Positions 1-7,038 of a stretch of DNA of 17,582 nucleotides are shown one piece after another; positions within the stretch are counted from its first letter, which is position 1, and each line of letters opens with the position of its first letter. The position numbers and the translations under genes were made by a program. Source of the stretch: an uncultured Flavobacteriales bacterium (GTDB lineage Bacteria; Bacteroidota; Bacteroidia; Flavobacteriales; Crocinitomicaceae); contig CAMLIF010000084.1 in NCBI GenBank assembly GCA_946479985.1, positions 1 through 17,582 on the forward strand, read 5' to 3'. The notes under the pieces are model-generated. The model was not told the origin of the DNA. It searched no databases and saw only the letters and a list, made by a program, of their open reading frames with translations.

Positions 1-484
1 CAATAAATGCGAAAAGTAATGGTCCGAGCGCGGTGCCGCTATTTCCTCCTAGCTGAAAAATAGCCTGGGCAAAACTCCTTCTTCCTCCCGAGGCAGAATA
101 GGCAACACGCGAAGCTTCCGGGTGAAAAACCGAAGATCCTAATCCAATCATACAAGCGGCAAGAATAATGGTTGCGAAACTACCCGCAAAACTCAGCAAG
201 ATGATTCCGGAAATGGAAAATATCATCCCGAAACTGAAGGAAAAGGGTTGAGGATATCTGTCGGTTATAGTTCCGACAACAGGTTGTAAAAGCGATGAAG
301 TAATCTGAAAAGCAAACGTAATTAACCCGATTTCTCCGAATGTTAGTCCGTTTTCTTCTTTGAGCAGTGGATACATCGGAGCCAAAGTAGCCTGAATCAG
401 ATCATTGAGTAAATGACCAAATGAAACGGCAAACAAAATTGGGAAAACAGTTTTCGACGATGCGTATTTTGTGCTTTCAGACAT
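1..484 (-). CDS. Fsr-type MFS transporter, N-terminal 161 residues (runs off left edge)
   Basis: Reading the minus strand from the ATG at 484 gives an open frame to the window edge (161 residues, no stop). It is hydrophobic with several membrane helices and carries motifs typical of the fosmidomycin-resistance (Fsr) branch of the major facilitator superfamily: FGHLLNDLIQATLAPMYPLL (residues 22-41), a loop QPVVGTITDRYPQP (67-80) like the MFS A-motif, GLGSSVFHPEASRVA (114-128) and GGNSGTALGPLL (146-157). Family members are inner-membrane drug/proton antiporters; the substrate here is unknown. The start codon lies 22 nt after the trpA stop with no terminator between, so it may be co-transcribed with the trp operon. 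A separate TAnnTTTG-like box sits just before the ATG. The C-terminal half lies outside the window. Family assignment is confident; function is inferred. Confidence 0.88.
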   Translation of the reverse strand, partial: MSESTKYASSKTVFPILFAVSFGHLLNDLIQATLAPMYPLLKEENGLTFGEIGLITFAFQITSSLLQPVVGTITDRYPQPFSFSFGMIFSISGIILLSFAGSFATIILAACMIGLGSSVFHPEASRVAYSASGGRRSFAQAIFQLGGNSGTALGPLLFAFI

Positions 485-488
485 GAGA

Positions 489-496
489 CAAAAGTA
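489..496 (-). promoter_or_regulatory. Possible -7 promoter box for the MFS gene
   Basis: On the minus strand TACTTTTG matches the Bacteroidota -7 consensus TAnnTTTG exactly and ends 4 nt before the transporter ATG at 484. Transcription would therefore begin at or next to the start codon. No good TTTG -33 element is visible at the right distance, so this may be a weak internal promoter or a chance match in AT-rich DNA. Confidence 0.35.
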
Positions 497-506
497 CCCA
501 CAAAAG

Positions 507-1256
507 TTAGTCTGACATTAATTGATCGAGGAATTTTTCTGCTTGGTTATTAGCCAGATTTTTCAAATAAGCTGTACCCACAATTACTCCGTGGCAAGTT
601 TCAAAAGCGCTTTTCCGTTTTTCTGCCGAATCAATTCCAAATCCCAGAAATAAAGGTGTTTTTCCACACAACTGCCTGATTTCCGCATAACGTGTTTTCA
701 GATACGAATTCATTTCAAAAGTGTTGCCGGTTATGCTGTTCTGACTTACAAGGTAAACAAAACTGTTCTCACATTGTTTTGCAATCGATATAATTCGTTC
801 GTTGGTGGTTTTTGGTGTTATCAGAAAGCAAAGCTGAACCTTATATTTCACGAATATTTTCTCATAACGGTTTTTATATAATTCGAATGACAAATCGGGT
901 AAGATCAGAGCTTTTATTTCCAGGTCGTCGCATGTTTTAAGGAACTTTTCAAATCCGAACTGCATTACCGGATTCGAATAGCCCATTAACACCAAAGGAA
1001 CTTTCACTTGTGGTTTTATTCTTCTTAGTTGATTGAATAATTCCGTAATCGACATACCATTAGCTATTGCCTTCGCGCTCGATTCCTGAATGGTTGGTCC
1101 GTCGGCTAACGGATCTGAAAAGGGAATCCCGATTTCAATGAAATCCACTCCTCTGTTTTGCAGGAAATCTATTTGTGTTTCGAGTGAATTCAACCCGGGA
1201 AAACCAGCTGTAATGAATATGCTTGTTTGTTTATGTTTTTTTTGAAACGGATTCAT
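507..1256 (-). CDS. trpA: Tryptophan synthase alpha chain
   Basis: Cleaves indole-3-glycerol phosphate to indole and glyceraldehyde 3-phosphate; indole is then channelled to TrpB. The 249-residue protein is slightly shorter than the usual 260-270. Key sequence is present: FITAGFPG (14-21), then GVDFIEIGIPFSDPLADGPTIQ, where E41 and D52 correspond by spacing to the catalytic pair E49/D60 of the Salmonella enzyme. ALILPDLSFE, the SITGNT loop and the phosphate-binding LGFGID follow. It starts 1 nt after the trpB stop, consistent with translational coupling within the operon, and is the last trp gene. The MFS gene follows after 22 nt. Cytosolic TIM-barrel enzyme; identification is secure. Confidence 0.98.
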   Translation of the reverse strand: MNPFQKKHKQTSIFITAGFPGLNSLETQIDFLQNRGVDFIEIGIPFSDPLADGPTIQESSAKAIANGMSITELFNQLRRIKPQVKVPLVLMGYSNPVMQFGFEKFLKTCDDLEIKALILPDLSFELYKNRYEKIFVKYKVQLCFLITPKTTNERIISIAKQCENSFVYLVSQNSITGNTFEMNSYLKTRYAEIRQLCGKTPLFLGFGIDSAEKRKSAFETCHGVIVGTAYLKNLANNQAEKFLDQLMSD

Positions 1257-1257
1257 A

Positions 1258-2448
1258 TTACAAATCTTTAAATGCTTCCTGATAGGTATTCATATCTTTG
1301 TCGCCCCGACCAGATAAATTAATTACAACAACCTGGTCTTTTGGAAAATTACAGTATTCCAGAGCTGCAATGGCATGGGCACTTTCCAACGCAGGAATAA
1401 TTCCTTCTGTTCTGGAAAGCAGAAGAGATGCATCTAATGCTTCCTGGTCTTCAATCGTAATAACTTTTGTTCTTCCGGCTTTGATCGTATGTGCATGTAA
1501 AGGTCCAATTCCCGGATAATCTAATCCTGCGGAAATAGAATGTGGTTCTGTCACTTGTCCGTCCGAATCCTGCATAAGTAAGGTTAAACTTCCGTGTAAA
1601 ATTCCCGGGGTTCCCAGAATGCTGGATGCGGCAGTTTTACCGGAATTGATTCCTTCACCAGCTGCTTCTACTGCAATTAGTTCCACATTTTCATTGTCGT
1701 AGAAATGATAAAAAGCGCCGGCAGCATTACTTCCTCCGCCAACGCATGCAATTACGGTGTCCGGATTTTCTTTTCCGGTTTTTTCGTTCAGTTGCAATTT
1801 GATTTCTTCTGAAATTACCGATTGAAAACGCGCTACCAACGCCGGATAAGGATGAGGCCCAACTACACTTCCAATGAGATAGTAGGAATTCGGAAAATTG
1901 ATCCAATGCCGGATTGCCTCGTTTGTTGCATCTTTCAATGTTTTACTTCCGGATACTGCCGGACAAACCTCGGCACCAAGCATTTTCATTCGCTGAACGT
2001 TGGGTGCTTGTCGTGCAATGTCTTTTTCACCCATGTAAACAATGCAATTCAAGCCCATAAGTGCACAAACAGTTGCTGTTGCCACGCCATGCTGACCGGC
2101 TCCTGTTTCAGCAATAATGTCGGTTTTCCCCATTTTTTTCGCGAGCAGAATCTGGCCAATTGTGTTGTTTATCTTGTGGGCCCCTGTATGACAGAGATCT
2201 TCGCGTTTGAGGTAAATATGGAAATGATATTTTGCCGAAAGGCGTTCTGCGTAATAGAGCGGAGTGGGTCTTCCGACAAAGTCTTTTAGTAAAGCTTTGT
2301 ACTCGGAAACGAATTCTGGTGTAAACGAAAATTTTTCATAAGCTGCGTTTAGTTCTTCAACGGCGGGGCGCAATAATTCAGGAATGTAAGCTCCGCCAAA
2401 TTCTCCGTAGAATCCCAATTCGTCGGTTTGTAGATATGATTGTTTCAT
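1258..2448 (-). CDS. trpB: Tryptophan synthase beta chain
   Basis: PLP-dependent subunit that condenses indole with L-serine to give L-tryptophan. The length of 396 residues is normal for TrpB1. Visible motifs are the N-terminal [22 protein letters not shown] (58-66), the PLP lysine K92 in [11 protein letters not shown] (85-95), the substrate loop ETGAGQHG (114-121), the phosphate-binding GGGSNAAG (237-244) and the C-terminal LSGRGDKD. Its ATG overlaps the trpF stop by 4 nt (ATGA), and trpA follows 1 nt after its stop. All catalytic residues appear intact. Confidence 0.99.
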   Translation of the reverse strand: MKQSYLQTDELGFYGEFGGAYIPELLRPAVEELNAAYEKFSFTPEFVSEYKALLKDFVGRPTPLYYAERLSAKYHFHIYLKREDLCHTGAHKINNTIGQILLAKKMGKTDIIAETGAGQHGVATATVCALMGLNCIVYMGEKDIARQAPNVQRMKMLGAEVCPAVSGSKTLKDATNEAIRHWINFPNSYYLIGSVVGPHPYPALVARFQSVISEEIKLQLNEKTGKENPDTVIACVGGGSNAAGAFYHFYDNENVELIAVEAAGEGINSGKTAASSILGTPGILHGSLTLLMQDSDGQVTEPHSISAGLDYPGIGPLHAHTIKAGRTKVITIEDQEALDASLLLSRTEGIIPALESAHAIAALEYCNFPKDQVVVINLSGRGDKDMNTYQEAFKDL

Positions 2449-3041
2449 GCTATTGCTTTGATAAAGTGTTGAAGTTGTGATACATTTTTGTCTTTCGGAT
2501 TTCGTTCAAAACGGCTGTTCAAATCGAATCCCGCCAATTTTTCATGCTGAAACGTTTCAATTTCCTGCACTGAATCAAGTCCAATTCCGCCACTTAGGAA
2601 AAACGGTGTTTCTCCCTTGTAATGTTCTAAAATTGTCCAGCTGAACGAATTTCCGGAGCCGCCATAATCCGTTGTTTTTGTATCAAACAGAAAATAGTCA
2701 ACTAATCCTTCGAATTGTTGGGTTTGCTTCAGGTCATCAGCAGTTGAAATTCCGAAGGCTTTTATTTTGACAAGGTTTTCGGGAAGCTGGGTAATGAATT
2801 CTGGTGTTTCTGATCCATGAAGCTGTACACCGGTTAATTCATGTTCGGTTACCAACTCCATTATTCGTGAAATTTCAGCATCCACAAAAACGCCGATTTT
2901 CGCTTTCGAAGTTTTGAACGTGGTTGTAGTGAAACGTGGCGATTTTTCGTAAAAGATAAAGCCCAAATGAGTGGCTTCCGGAAGTTGGGCAATGGTTCTG
3001 CCCGATTCATTGTCGGTAAGACCGCAGACTTTAATTTTCAT
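2445..3041 (-). CDS. trpF: Phosphoribosylanthranilate isomerase
   Basis: Converts N-(5-phosphoribosyl)anthranilate to CdRP by Amadori rearrangement. The 198-residue single-domain TIM barrel is encoded separately from trpC, unlike the enterobacterial TrpC-F fusion. It contains KVCGLTD (4-10) with the general-base cysteine C6, [12 protein letters not shown] (25-36), GVFVDA (50-55), GVQLHGSE (71-78), the catalytic aspartate D120 in [14 protein letters not shown], and FFLSGGIG (147-154). The late motif reads FDLNSRFE rather than the commoner DVSSGVE; I believe this is usual in Bacteroidota. It overlaps trpC by 11 nt and trpB by 4 nt. Confidence 0.97.
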   Translation of the reverse strand: MKIKVCGLTDNESGRTIAQLPEATHLGFIFYEKSPRFTTTTFKTSKAKIGVFVDAEISRIMELVTEHELTGVQLHGSETPEFITQLPENLVKIKAFGISTADDLKQTQQFEGLVDYFLFDTKTTDYGGSGNSFSWTILEHYKGETPFFLSGGIGLDSVQEIETFQHEKLAGFDLNSRFERNPKDKNVSQLQHFIKAIA

Positions 3042-3810
3042 GTTTTTCGATTTGTATTAGTTGCTCCAAATTGTTGTTCCTCAAGATGCTTTCACCGATC
3101 AGTGCACCGGAATAGCCCGCATCTTTCAACGAATTGATTTGTTCCGAGGAGGAAATTCCGGATGCGGAAATCCACGGTTTATTTTCCGGAAGTTGTGCCG
3201 CCCAGTTAAACGAATGTTCGAGACTGGTTTCCTGGAGCATCAGATTTCGATTATTCACTGCAATCAAATCAACATGCTCATAAATTTTGGCTTTCTCCAC
3301 GCTGGCGTGAACTTCCAGGAGAACTTCCAGATCTAATTCATGCGCTTTATCGGTCAGAACAATAATCTCTTCTTTCGTTAAGATCATGGCTATAAGTAAG
3401 ATTGCATCGGCTCCGCCAGCTTTGGACTCGTATAATTGAATTTCGTCGATGATAAATTCTTTCCGCAGAATCGGGAGTTGTACCAAGTTTGTAATCGCCG
3501 AGATATCATTCATTGATCCTCCAAAATATGTTTGATCGGTAAGCACGGAAATTGCCCTGGCACCGCTTTTTTCATAGCAAAGAGCCTGTTCAACAGGACT
3601 GAGTTTTGGAGAAATCTCTCCACCGCTGGGCGATTTTCGTTTGATTTCTGCGATAATTCCAAATTCAACGGAACGAATTGATTCTACCAGCGATCGTTTC
3701 GGATTTTTGAAAAGCGGCGCTTGGATGAAGTCTGATTTTGATTTTTCGGTTTTCAGTTTTGCAACTTCCAGTTTTTTGTTTGCTACAATATTGTCCAGGA
3801 TAGTTCTCAT
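3031..3810 (-). CDS. trpC: Indole-3-glycerol phosphate synthase
   Basis: Closes the indole ring, converting CdRP to indole-3-glycerol phosphate with loss of CO2. The 259 residues are the standard monofunctional length. Recognisable elements are IIAEIKRKSPSGGEI (52-66) with the E55/K57 active-site pair, SVLTDQTYFGGS (88-99), LRKEFIIDEIQ (115-125) with the catalytic lysine K117, LEVLLEVH (161-168), AVNNRNL (184-190), ISASGIS and GALIGESIL near the C-terminus. The start overlaps the trpD stop by 4 nt (ATGA), and its end overlaps trpF by 11 nt, so it is tightly coupled to both. Confidence 0.98.
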   Translation of the reverse strand: MRTILDNIVANKKLEVAKLKTEKSKSDFIQAPLFKNPKRSLVESIRSVEFGIIAEIKRKSPSGGEISPKLSPVEQALCYEKSGARAISVLTDQTYFGGSMNDISAITNLVQLPILRKEFIIDEIQLYESKAGGADAILLIAMILTKEEIIVLTDKAHELDLEVLLEVHASVEKAKIYEHVDLIAVNNRNLMLQETSLEHSFNWAAQLPENKPWISASGISSSEQINSLKDAGYSGALIGESILRNNNLEQLIQIEKHEN

Positions 3811-4790
3811 GATAAAATTTGTTTGAACGATGTAATTGCTTTGCCTGAATCAATGAATGATTTTGCTTCGGCATAAGCATTTTCGAACGATTCATTCGGG
3901 TGAAAAGTCTGAATGGCGAGCGCAGTGTTTCCTGCCAAAACATGTTTTTGAGTGTCTGTACCGTTTCCTTCCAGAAGATTTACCAGGATTTTTGCGCTTT
4001 CGGAAACAGTTTCTCCACCACTCAGGTCCTGCAACGAAACACGAAGCTGCCCTTCGGGAATAATGACGTCGGATTTTGAACCAAGAACTCGTGTTGCGCC
4101 AATAAAAGTGAGTTCGTCAAAACCTTCCAAACCGTGAAGTATTGTAAAGTTCTTGCGCTCATGAACCAATACATGCTGATACAATTTTGCCAGTTCCAAA
4201 CTGTATGTACCTGTAAGTTGATGCGTTGGATTTGCAGGATTCACTAACGGGCCAATTGCATTGAAGAACGTTCGCGTATCTAATTGTTTTCGGAGCGGAG
4301 CCACAACTTTTAGGGCCGGATGAAAGAGCGGAGCGTGCAAAAAACACAGATTCGACTTGTCTAACTGATATTGAAGTACTTTGGAATCACTTGAGAATTT
4401 GATTCCCAGGAACTCCAGAACATTGGAAGATCCGCAAAGTGAGCTTACACCGTAATTACCATGTTTCACAACTTTATAGCCCATTGAAGCCACCACAAAA
4501 GCGGTTGTTGTGGAGATGTTGAAAGTGTTTTTTCCATCGCCTCCGGTTCCGCAAACATCAATTGCACTTTCGAATTCCAGGTGAATGGGAAGAGCGAGTT
4601 CCAGCAAAGCCGCTCGAAATCCTTTCAATTCGTTTAGTTCCAATCCGCGAAATTGAAGACCTGTCATTAAAGCAACGATCTCCGTGTCATTCATTTTTCC
4701 ATTCCCGATCAGAAGCATACTTTCTTTGGCTTCTTCCTGTGTCAGTGTATTTCTGCTGAGTACTTTTTCAACGTAATATTTTGGATTCAT
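3807..4790 (-). CDS. trpD: Anthranilate phosphoribosyltransferase
   Basis: Transfers phosphoribose from PRPP to anthranilate. At 327 residues it is a stand-alone TrpD, not fused to the glutamine amidotransferase. The PRPP/Mg-binding motif DVCGTGGDGKNTFNIST (78-94) and the anthranilate-site segment KHGNYGVSSLCGSSNVLE (109-126) are clear; the latter has YGVSS where many bacteria have RAVSS. FHPALKVVAPLRKQL and FFNAIGPLVNP follow. The ATG overlaps the trpG stop by 4 nt and the stop overlaps trpC by 4 nt. Confidence 0.98.
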   Translation of the reverse strand: MNPKYYVEKVLSRNTLTQEEAKESMLLIGNGKMNDTEIVALMTGLQFRGLELNELKGFRAALLELALPIHLEFESAIDVCGTGGDGKNTFNISTTTAFVVASMGYKVVKHGNYGVSSLCGSSNVLEFLGIKFSSDSKVLQYQLDKSNLCFLHAPLFHPALKVVAPLRKQLDTRTFFNAIGPLVNPANPTHQLTGTYSLELAKLYQHVLVHERKNFTILHGLEGFDELTFIGATRVLGSKSDVIIPEGQLRVSLQDLSGGETVSESAKILVNLLEGNGTDTQKHVLAGNTALAIQTFHPNESFENAYAEAKSFIDSGKAITSFKQILS

Positions 4791-5350
4791 TTGATTGTAG
4801 TTAACCAGTTTTTAATAATTTTTCTTCCTTCGGGAGTGAGAATAGATTCAGGATGAAACTGAACTCCGCAGACCGGAAGTTTTTTATGCTGAAATGCCAT
4901 AGTTATTTCACCCGTTATTCCTGTTATTTCAAGTTCCGGAGCATTGGAAATATCAACTTCCCAGCTGTGGTATCTGCCAATCTCAATATCAGTTGAAAGA
5001 TCTTTAAAAAGAATATTTTGTTTCAGAATACGCATCTTGCTTGCTTTTCCGTGGATTGGCTCGGGACATTGTTTCAGTTTTCCGCCGAAATATTCTCCCA
5101 AAGCCTGGTGTCCGAGGCAAACTCCCAAAATTGGTTTTGTAGTGTTGTATCTAAAAATCACTTCTATGAGCGAACCTGCTTCAATTGGAATTCCCGGGCC
5201 AGGTGAGAGAAGTATCGCATCACATGAATCGAGTTCTCTGAAGTCAATTTTAGTATTCCGCTGAACAATCACTTCCGTTCCTTCTTCACGAACGTAACGC
5301 ACCAGGTTGTAAACAAACGAATCGAAATTGTCAATGATTCCTATCTTCAT
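4787..5350 (-). CDS. trpG: Anthranilate synthase component II (glutamine amidotransferase)
   Basis: Supplies ammonia from glutamine to TrpE for anthranilate synthesis. This 187-residue class I amidotransferase has the nucleophile C78 in GVCLGHQALGEYFGG (76-90) and the rest of the triad H166/E168 in GVQFHPESILTPEG. IIDNFDSFVYNL (5-16) opens the protein and LLSPGPGIP (47-55) forms the oxyanion region. Residues HGKAS and GRYHSW match TrpG/PabA proteins; no other pabA-like gene is visible, so it could also serve p-aminobenzoate synthesis. It overlaps trpE by 4 nt and trpD by 4 nt. Confidence 0.97.
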   Translation of the reverse strand: MKIGIIDNFDSFVYNLVRYVREEGTEVIVQRNTKIDFRELDSCDAILLSPGPGIPIEAGSLIEVIFRYNTTKPILGVCLGHQALGEYFGGKLKQCPEPIHGKASKMRILKQNILFKDLSTDIEIGRYHSWEVDISNAPELEITGITGEITMAFQHKKLPVCGVQFHPESILTPEGRKIIKNWLTTIK

Positions 5351-6747
5351 AATGCAGCGATTTGTATTTCTAAAAGGGTATTGGCTTTTTGAATGGCCAG
5401 TCGAACGGCGCCCAATTTATTTTCTATTTCCTGCAATTCGTTTTCGGGAACAGAATCGAGAACCACTCCGGCTCCTGCGCGGTAATGCAGGACATTGTTT
5501 TTACTGAAAACACTTCGAATGATAATTGCAAGATTTACATTGCCGCTGAAGTCTATGAAACCAATGGCGCCACCATAATAATCGCGTTTTCCCGCTTCAT
5601 ATTTGCTGATCAGTTCAAGTGCTTTTGGTTTTGGCGTTCCGGAAAGTGTTCCAGCTGGAAATGTTCCGCTGAACACAGACAATGCGGTTTCTTCAGCATG
5701 AATTCCAATAACTTTCGAAACCAGGTGAATGACATGCGAAAAATGCTGAATTTCTTTGTACTTCGTCACTTTAACACCCGCACAGTATTTGCTCAGATCG
5801 TTTCGAGCCAAATCAACGAGCATGGTGTGTTCGGCATTTTCCTTATCGTCATGAATCAAATGCTGAATTGCCAATTCGTCTTTGTCAGGATCACCACTTT
5901 TTCTTACGGTTCCGGCAATCGGATGAATTTCCGCAATTCCATTCCTGATTTGAAGTTGTTTTTCAGGTGATGAGCCCAGAATCCGGTGTGTTTCAAAATC
6001 GGCATAAAAGAGATAGGGAGAAGGATTTAAGGTTCTCAGTTCACGATAAATCTGAAAATCATCACCGAAATACGGCACATTAAATTCTCTAGAGACAACT
6101 AATTGAAAAACATCTCCGCGAAGAATATGTTCCTTCGCTTTCCCGGCCAAACGGAGAAAATCTGAATCCGAGAGATTACTTTTTTCTTCCCCTTTTAATT
6201 CGAATGGAAGAACGGAGTTGGGCTGTAGCTGAAGAATTTCCTCTAAAGAAAGAATTGTTTCGTTTGAATCTGTATTTCGATTGATAACGAATTCACCGGT
6301 ATCATGAAAATGATCAAGAACAATCTGGTATTTGTACAAAATGAAATGAGCAAGCGGAAGTCTTTGCTCATCAGGATCAGTTTCAATCTGAGGCTCATTG
6401 ATGTGTGCGTATTCGAAACCGAAATAACTGAAGAACCCGTAATTATTGGTTTCATTCACCGGTTGAAATCGGTTCATCAATTCTGCCAGTATCGAATCCG
6501 GATGATTCGAAATGGTAAACGGTATGATTTCCGAATTTTGTTCGGTTACGATGGTGATTTTCTCACGTGTCACTACAATTTCCACCAAGGGTTCAAAGCC
6601 AATGATAGATGTGCTTTCAGCACGTGAATGATAATCGTTTCCTTCCAAAAGCATTGGTTTCCTGAATTCATTCCGAATGCGCAGAAAAACGCTTATTGGC
6701 GTGTAAAGATCTGCTTTAAAGGATTGTATGTTGGTTTCTATTCTCAT
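5347..6747 (-). CDS. trpE: Anthranilate synthase component I
   Basis: Makes anthranilate from chorismate with ammonia from TrpG; first committed step to Trp. From the ATG at 6747 it has 466 residues, beginning MRIETNIQSF. This start fits family alignments; an in-frame ATG at 6759 is also possible, but the further upstream TTG would lie inside the attenuator hairpin. Motifs include NPSPYLFYAD (241-250), HPIAGTVRKSGDPDKDE (275-291), EHTMLVDLARNDLSKYC (306-322), GTFPAGTLSGTPKPKALELI (361-380), YYGGAIGFIDFSG (390-402) and RAGAGVVLDSVPENE (423-437). The N-terminal Trp-binding element reads LLEG (33-36), where feedback-sensitive enzymes usually have LLES. Expression is predicted to be controlled by the upstream Trp attenuator. 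Confidence 0.97.
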   Translation of the reverse strand: MRIETNIQSFKADLYTPISVFLRIRNEFRKPMLLEGNDYHSRAESTSIIGFEPLVEIVVTREKITIVTEQNSEIIPFTISNHPDSILAELMNRFQPVNETNNYGFFSYFGFEYAHINEPQIETDPDEQRLPLAHFILYKYQIVLDHFHDTGEFVINRNTDSNETILSLEEILQLQPNSVLPFELKGEEKSNLSDSDFLRLAGKAKEHILRGDVFQLVVSREFNVPYFGDDFQIYRELRTLNPSPYLFYADFETHRILGSSPEKQLQIRNGIAEIHPIAGTVRKSGDPDKDELAIQHLIHDDKENAEHTMLVDLARNDLSKYCAGVKVTKYKEIQHFSHVIHLVSKVIGIHAEETALSVFSGTFPAGTLSGTPKPKALELISKYEAGKRDYYGGAIGFIDFSGNVNLAIIIRSVFSKNNVLHYRAGAGVVLDSVPENELQEIENKLGAVRLAIQKANTLLEIQIAAL

Positions 6748-6759
6748 TTTTTTGGACAT

Positions 6760-6793
6760 AAAAAAAGCGACCTGCCGTTGTGACAAGTCGCTT
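6760..6793 (-). terminator. trp attenuator terminator hairpin (3:4)
   Basis: On the minus strand the arms AAGCGACTTG (6793-6784) and CAGGTCGCTT (6774-6765) form a 10-bp stem with one G-U pair and a 9-nt loop. A run of seven T residues (6766-6760) follows, overlapping the stem end by two. The hairpin stops 1 nt before the upstream candidate trpE ATG (6759) and 13 nt before the preferred one (6747). Its position between leader peptide and trpE identifies it as an attenuator rather than an operon end. Confidence 0.9.
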
Positions 6794-6846
6794 AAAAGTT
6801 TTCGGGTTTTATGAATATCAAAGCGTCAGTCACACAATGTGTACTG
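6760..6846 (-). promoter_or_regulatory. trp operon attenuator (alternative RNA hairpins)
   Basis: Four pairing segments are visible in the minus-strand RNA. Segment 1 CAGTACACA (6846-6838) can pair with segment 2 TGTGTGACTG (6836-6827). Segment 2 can instead pair with segment 3: TGTGAC (6834-6829) with GTCACA (6784-6779), and CGCTT (6825-6821) with AAGCG (6793-6789), with a small internal loop. Segment 3 is also the 5' arm of the terminator. A ribosome stalled on the tandem Trp codons would cover segment 1 and free segment 2 to form the antiterminator. A ribosome reaching the stop codon would cover segment 2 and allow termination. This is classical Trp attenuation; pairings were found by eye and not folded. 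Confidence 0.88.
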
Positions 6847-6864
6847 CCACCAAATTTTAGTCAT
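6826..6864 (-). CDS. trpL: trp operon leader peptide, 12 residues with tandem Trp
   Basis: The minus strand reads ATG ACT AAA ATT TGG TGG CAG TAC ACA TTG TGT GAC TGA, giving MTKIWWQYTLCD. Two adjacent Trp codons in a 12-residue peptide, placed between a promoter-like sequence and a U-tract terminator just ahead of trpE, are the hallmark of a ribosome-mediated attenuator. The peptide itself is presumably non-functional; translation speed through the Trp codons is what is sensed. The Trp codons sit directly before the first pairing segment, and the UGA lies within segment 2, as the mechanism requires. No Shine-Dalgarno is present, as is usual in Bacteroidota. It is too short for ordinary gene finders. 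Confidence 0.9.
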   Translation of the reverse strand: MTKIWWQYTLCD

Positions 6865-6886
6865 GTTGTTTTTAATATTCACGGGG

Positions 6887-6917
6887 CGAAACTAGTTTAA
6901 ATATGATTAGCAACAAA
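6887..6917 (-). promoter_or_regulatory. Candidate trp operon promoter
   Basis: On the minus strand, TTTG (6917-6914) is followed after 19 nt by TAGTTTCG (6894-6887), one mismatch from the Bacteroidota -7 consensus TAnnTTTG. Transcription would begin near 6882, giving an untranslated stretch of about 18 nt before the trpL start codon. Spacing and position are right; the start site is inferred only. Confidence 0.6.
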
Positions 6918-6950
6918 ACTTTCTGTGATAAAAATAAAATAATTAGCCAT

Positions 6951-6979
6951 TTTGGTTAAAATAATAACCTGTATATTTG
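6951..6979 (+). promoter_or_regulatory. Candidate promoter for the aroA leader
   Basis: TTTG (6951-6954), a 17-nt spacer, and TATATTTG (6972-6979) match the Bacteroidota -33/-7 consensus with no mismatch. Transcription is expected around 6983-6986, almost exactly at the first ATG (6985) of the aromatic leader peptide, so the leader transcript would be leaderless or nearly so. The -33 elements of this promoter and the divergent trp promoter are separated by about 33 AT-rich bases. Confidence 0.7.
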
Positions 6980-6984
6980 TCGAT

Positions 6985-7038
6985 ATGAAAATGACAAACA
7001 CATATTTCTTCGCGGCATATTGGCATAAACGAACTTGA
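6985..7038 (+). CDS. Predicted aromatic-rich leader peptide of aroA (17 residues)
   Basis: The frame ATG...TGA encodes MKMTNTYFFAAYWHKRT. Residues 7-13 (YFFAAYW) contain Tyr, Phe, Phe, Tyr and Trp, so all three aromatic amino acids are represented in seven codons. An in-frame ATG at 6991 could give a 15-residue form. The peptide lies between a consensus promoter and a strong intrinsic terminator that precedes aroA by 30 nt, the layout of a peptide-sensing attenuator. Compared with E. coli-type leaders it resembles those of phe genes in having consecutive Phe codons, but it adds Tyr and Trp, which fits a gene of the common aromatic pathway. I infer that starvation for any aromatic amino acid stalls the ribosome here and allows readthrough. 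I am not aware of a named homologue. Confidence 0.75.
   Translation: MKMTNTYFFAAYWHKRT

Noticed and set aside
1822..2289. 155-codon plus-strand frame opposite trpB
   Set aside because: Antisense to a highly conserved gene; Cys-rich, low-sense product with no recognisable domain. A shadow of trpB codon usage.
5389..5970. 193-codon plus-strand frame opposite trpE
   Set aside because: Antisense to conserved TrpE catalytic motifs; rich in Phe, Asn and Cys with no family features.
6748..6786. Upstream extension of trpE from a TTG at 6786 (adds MSQRQVAFFMSKK)
   Set aside because: The extra codons run through the attenuator hairpin and its U-tract, and the family-like sequence begins at MRIETNIQSF. 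Starts at 6747 or 6759 are more consistent.
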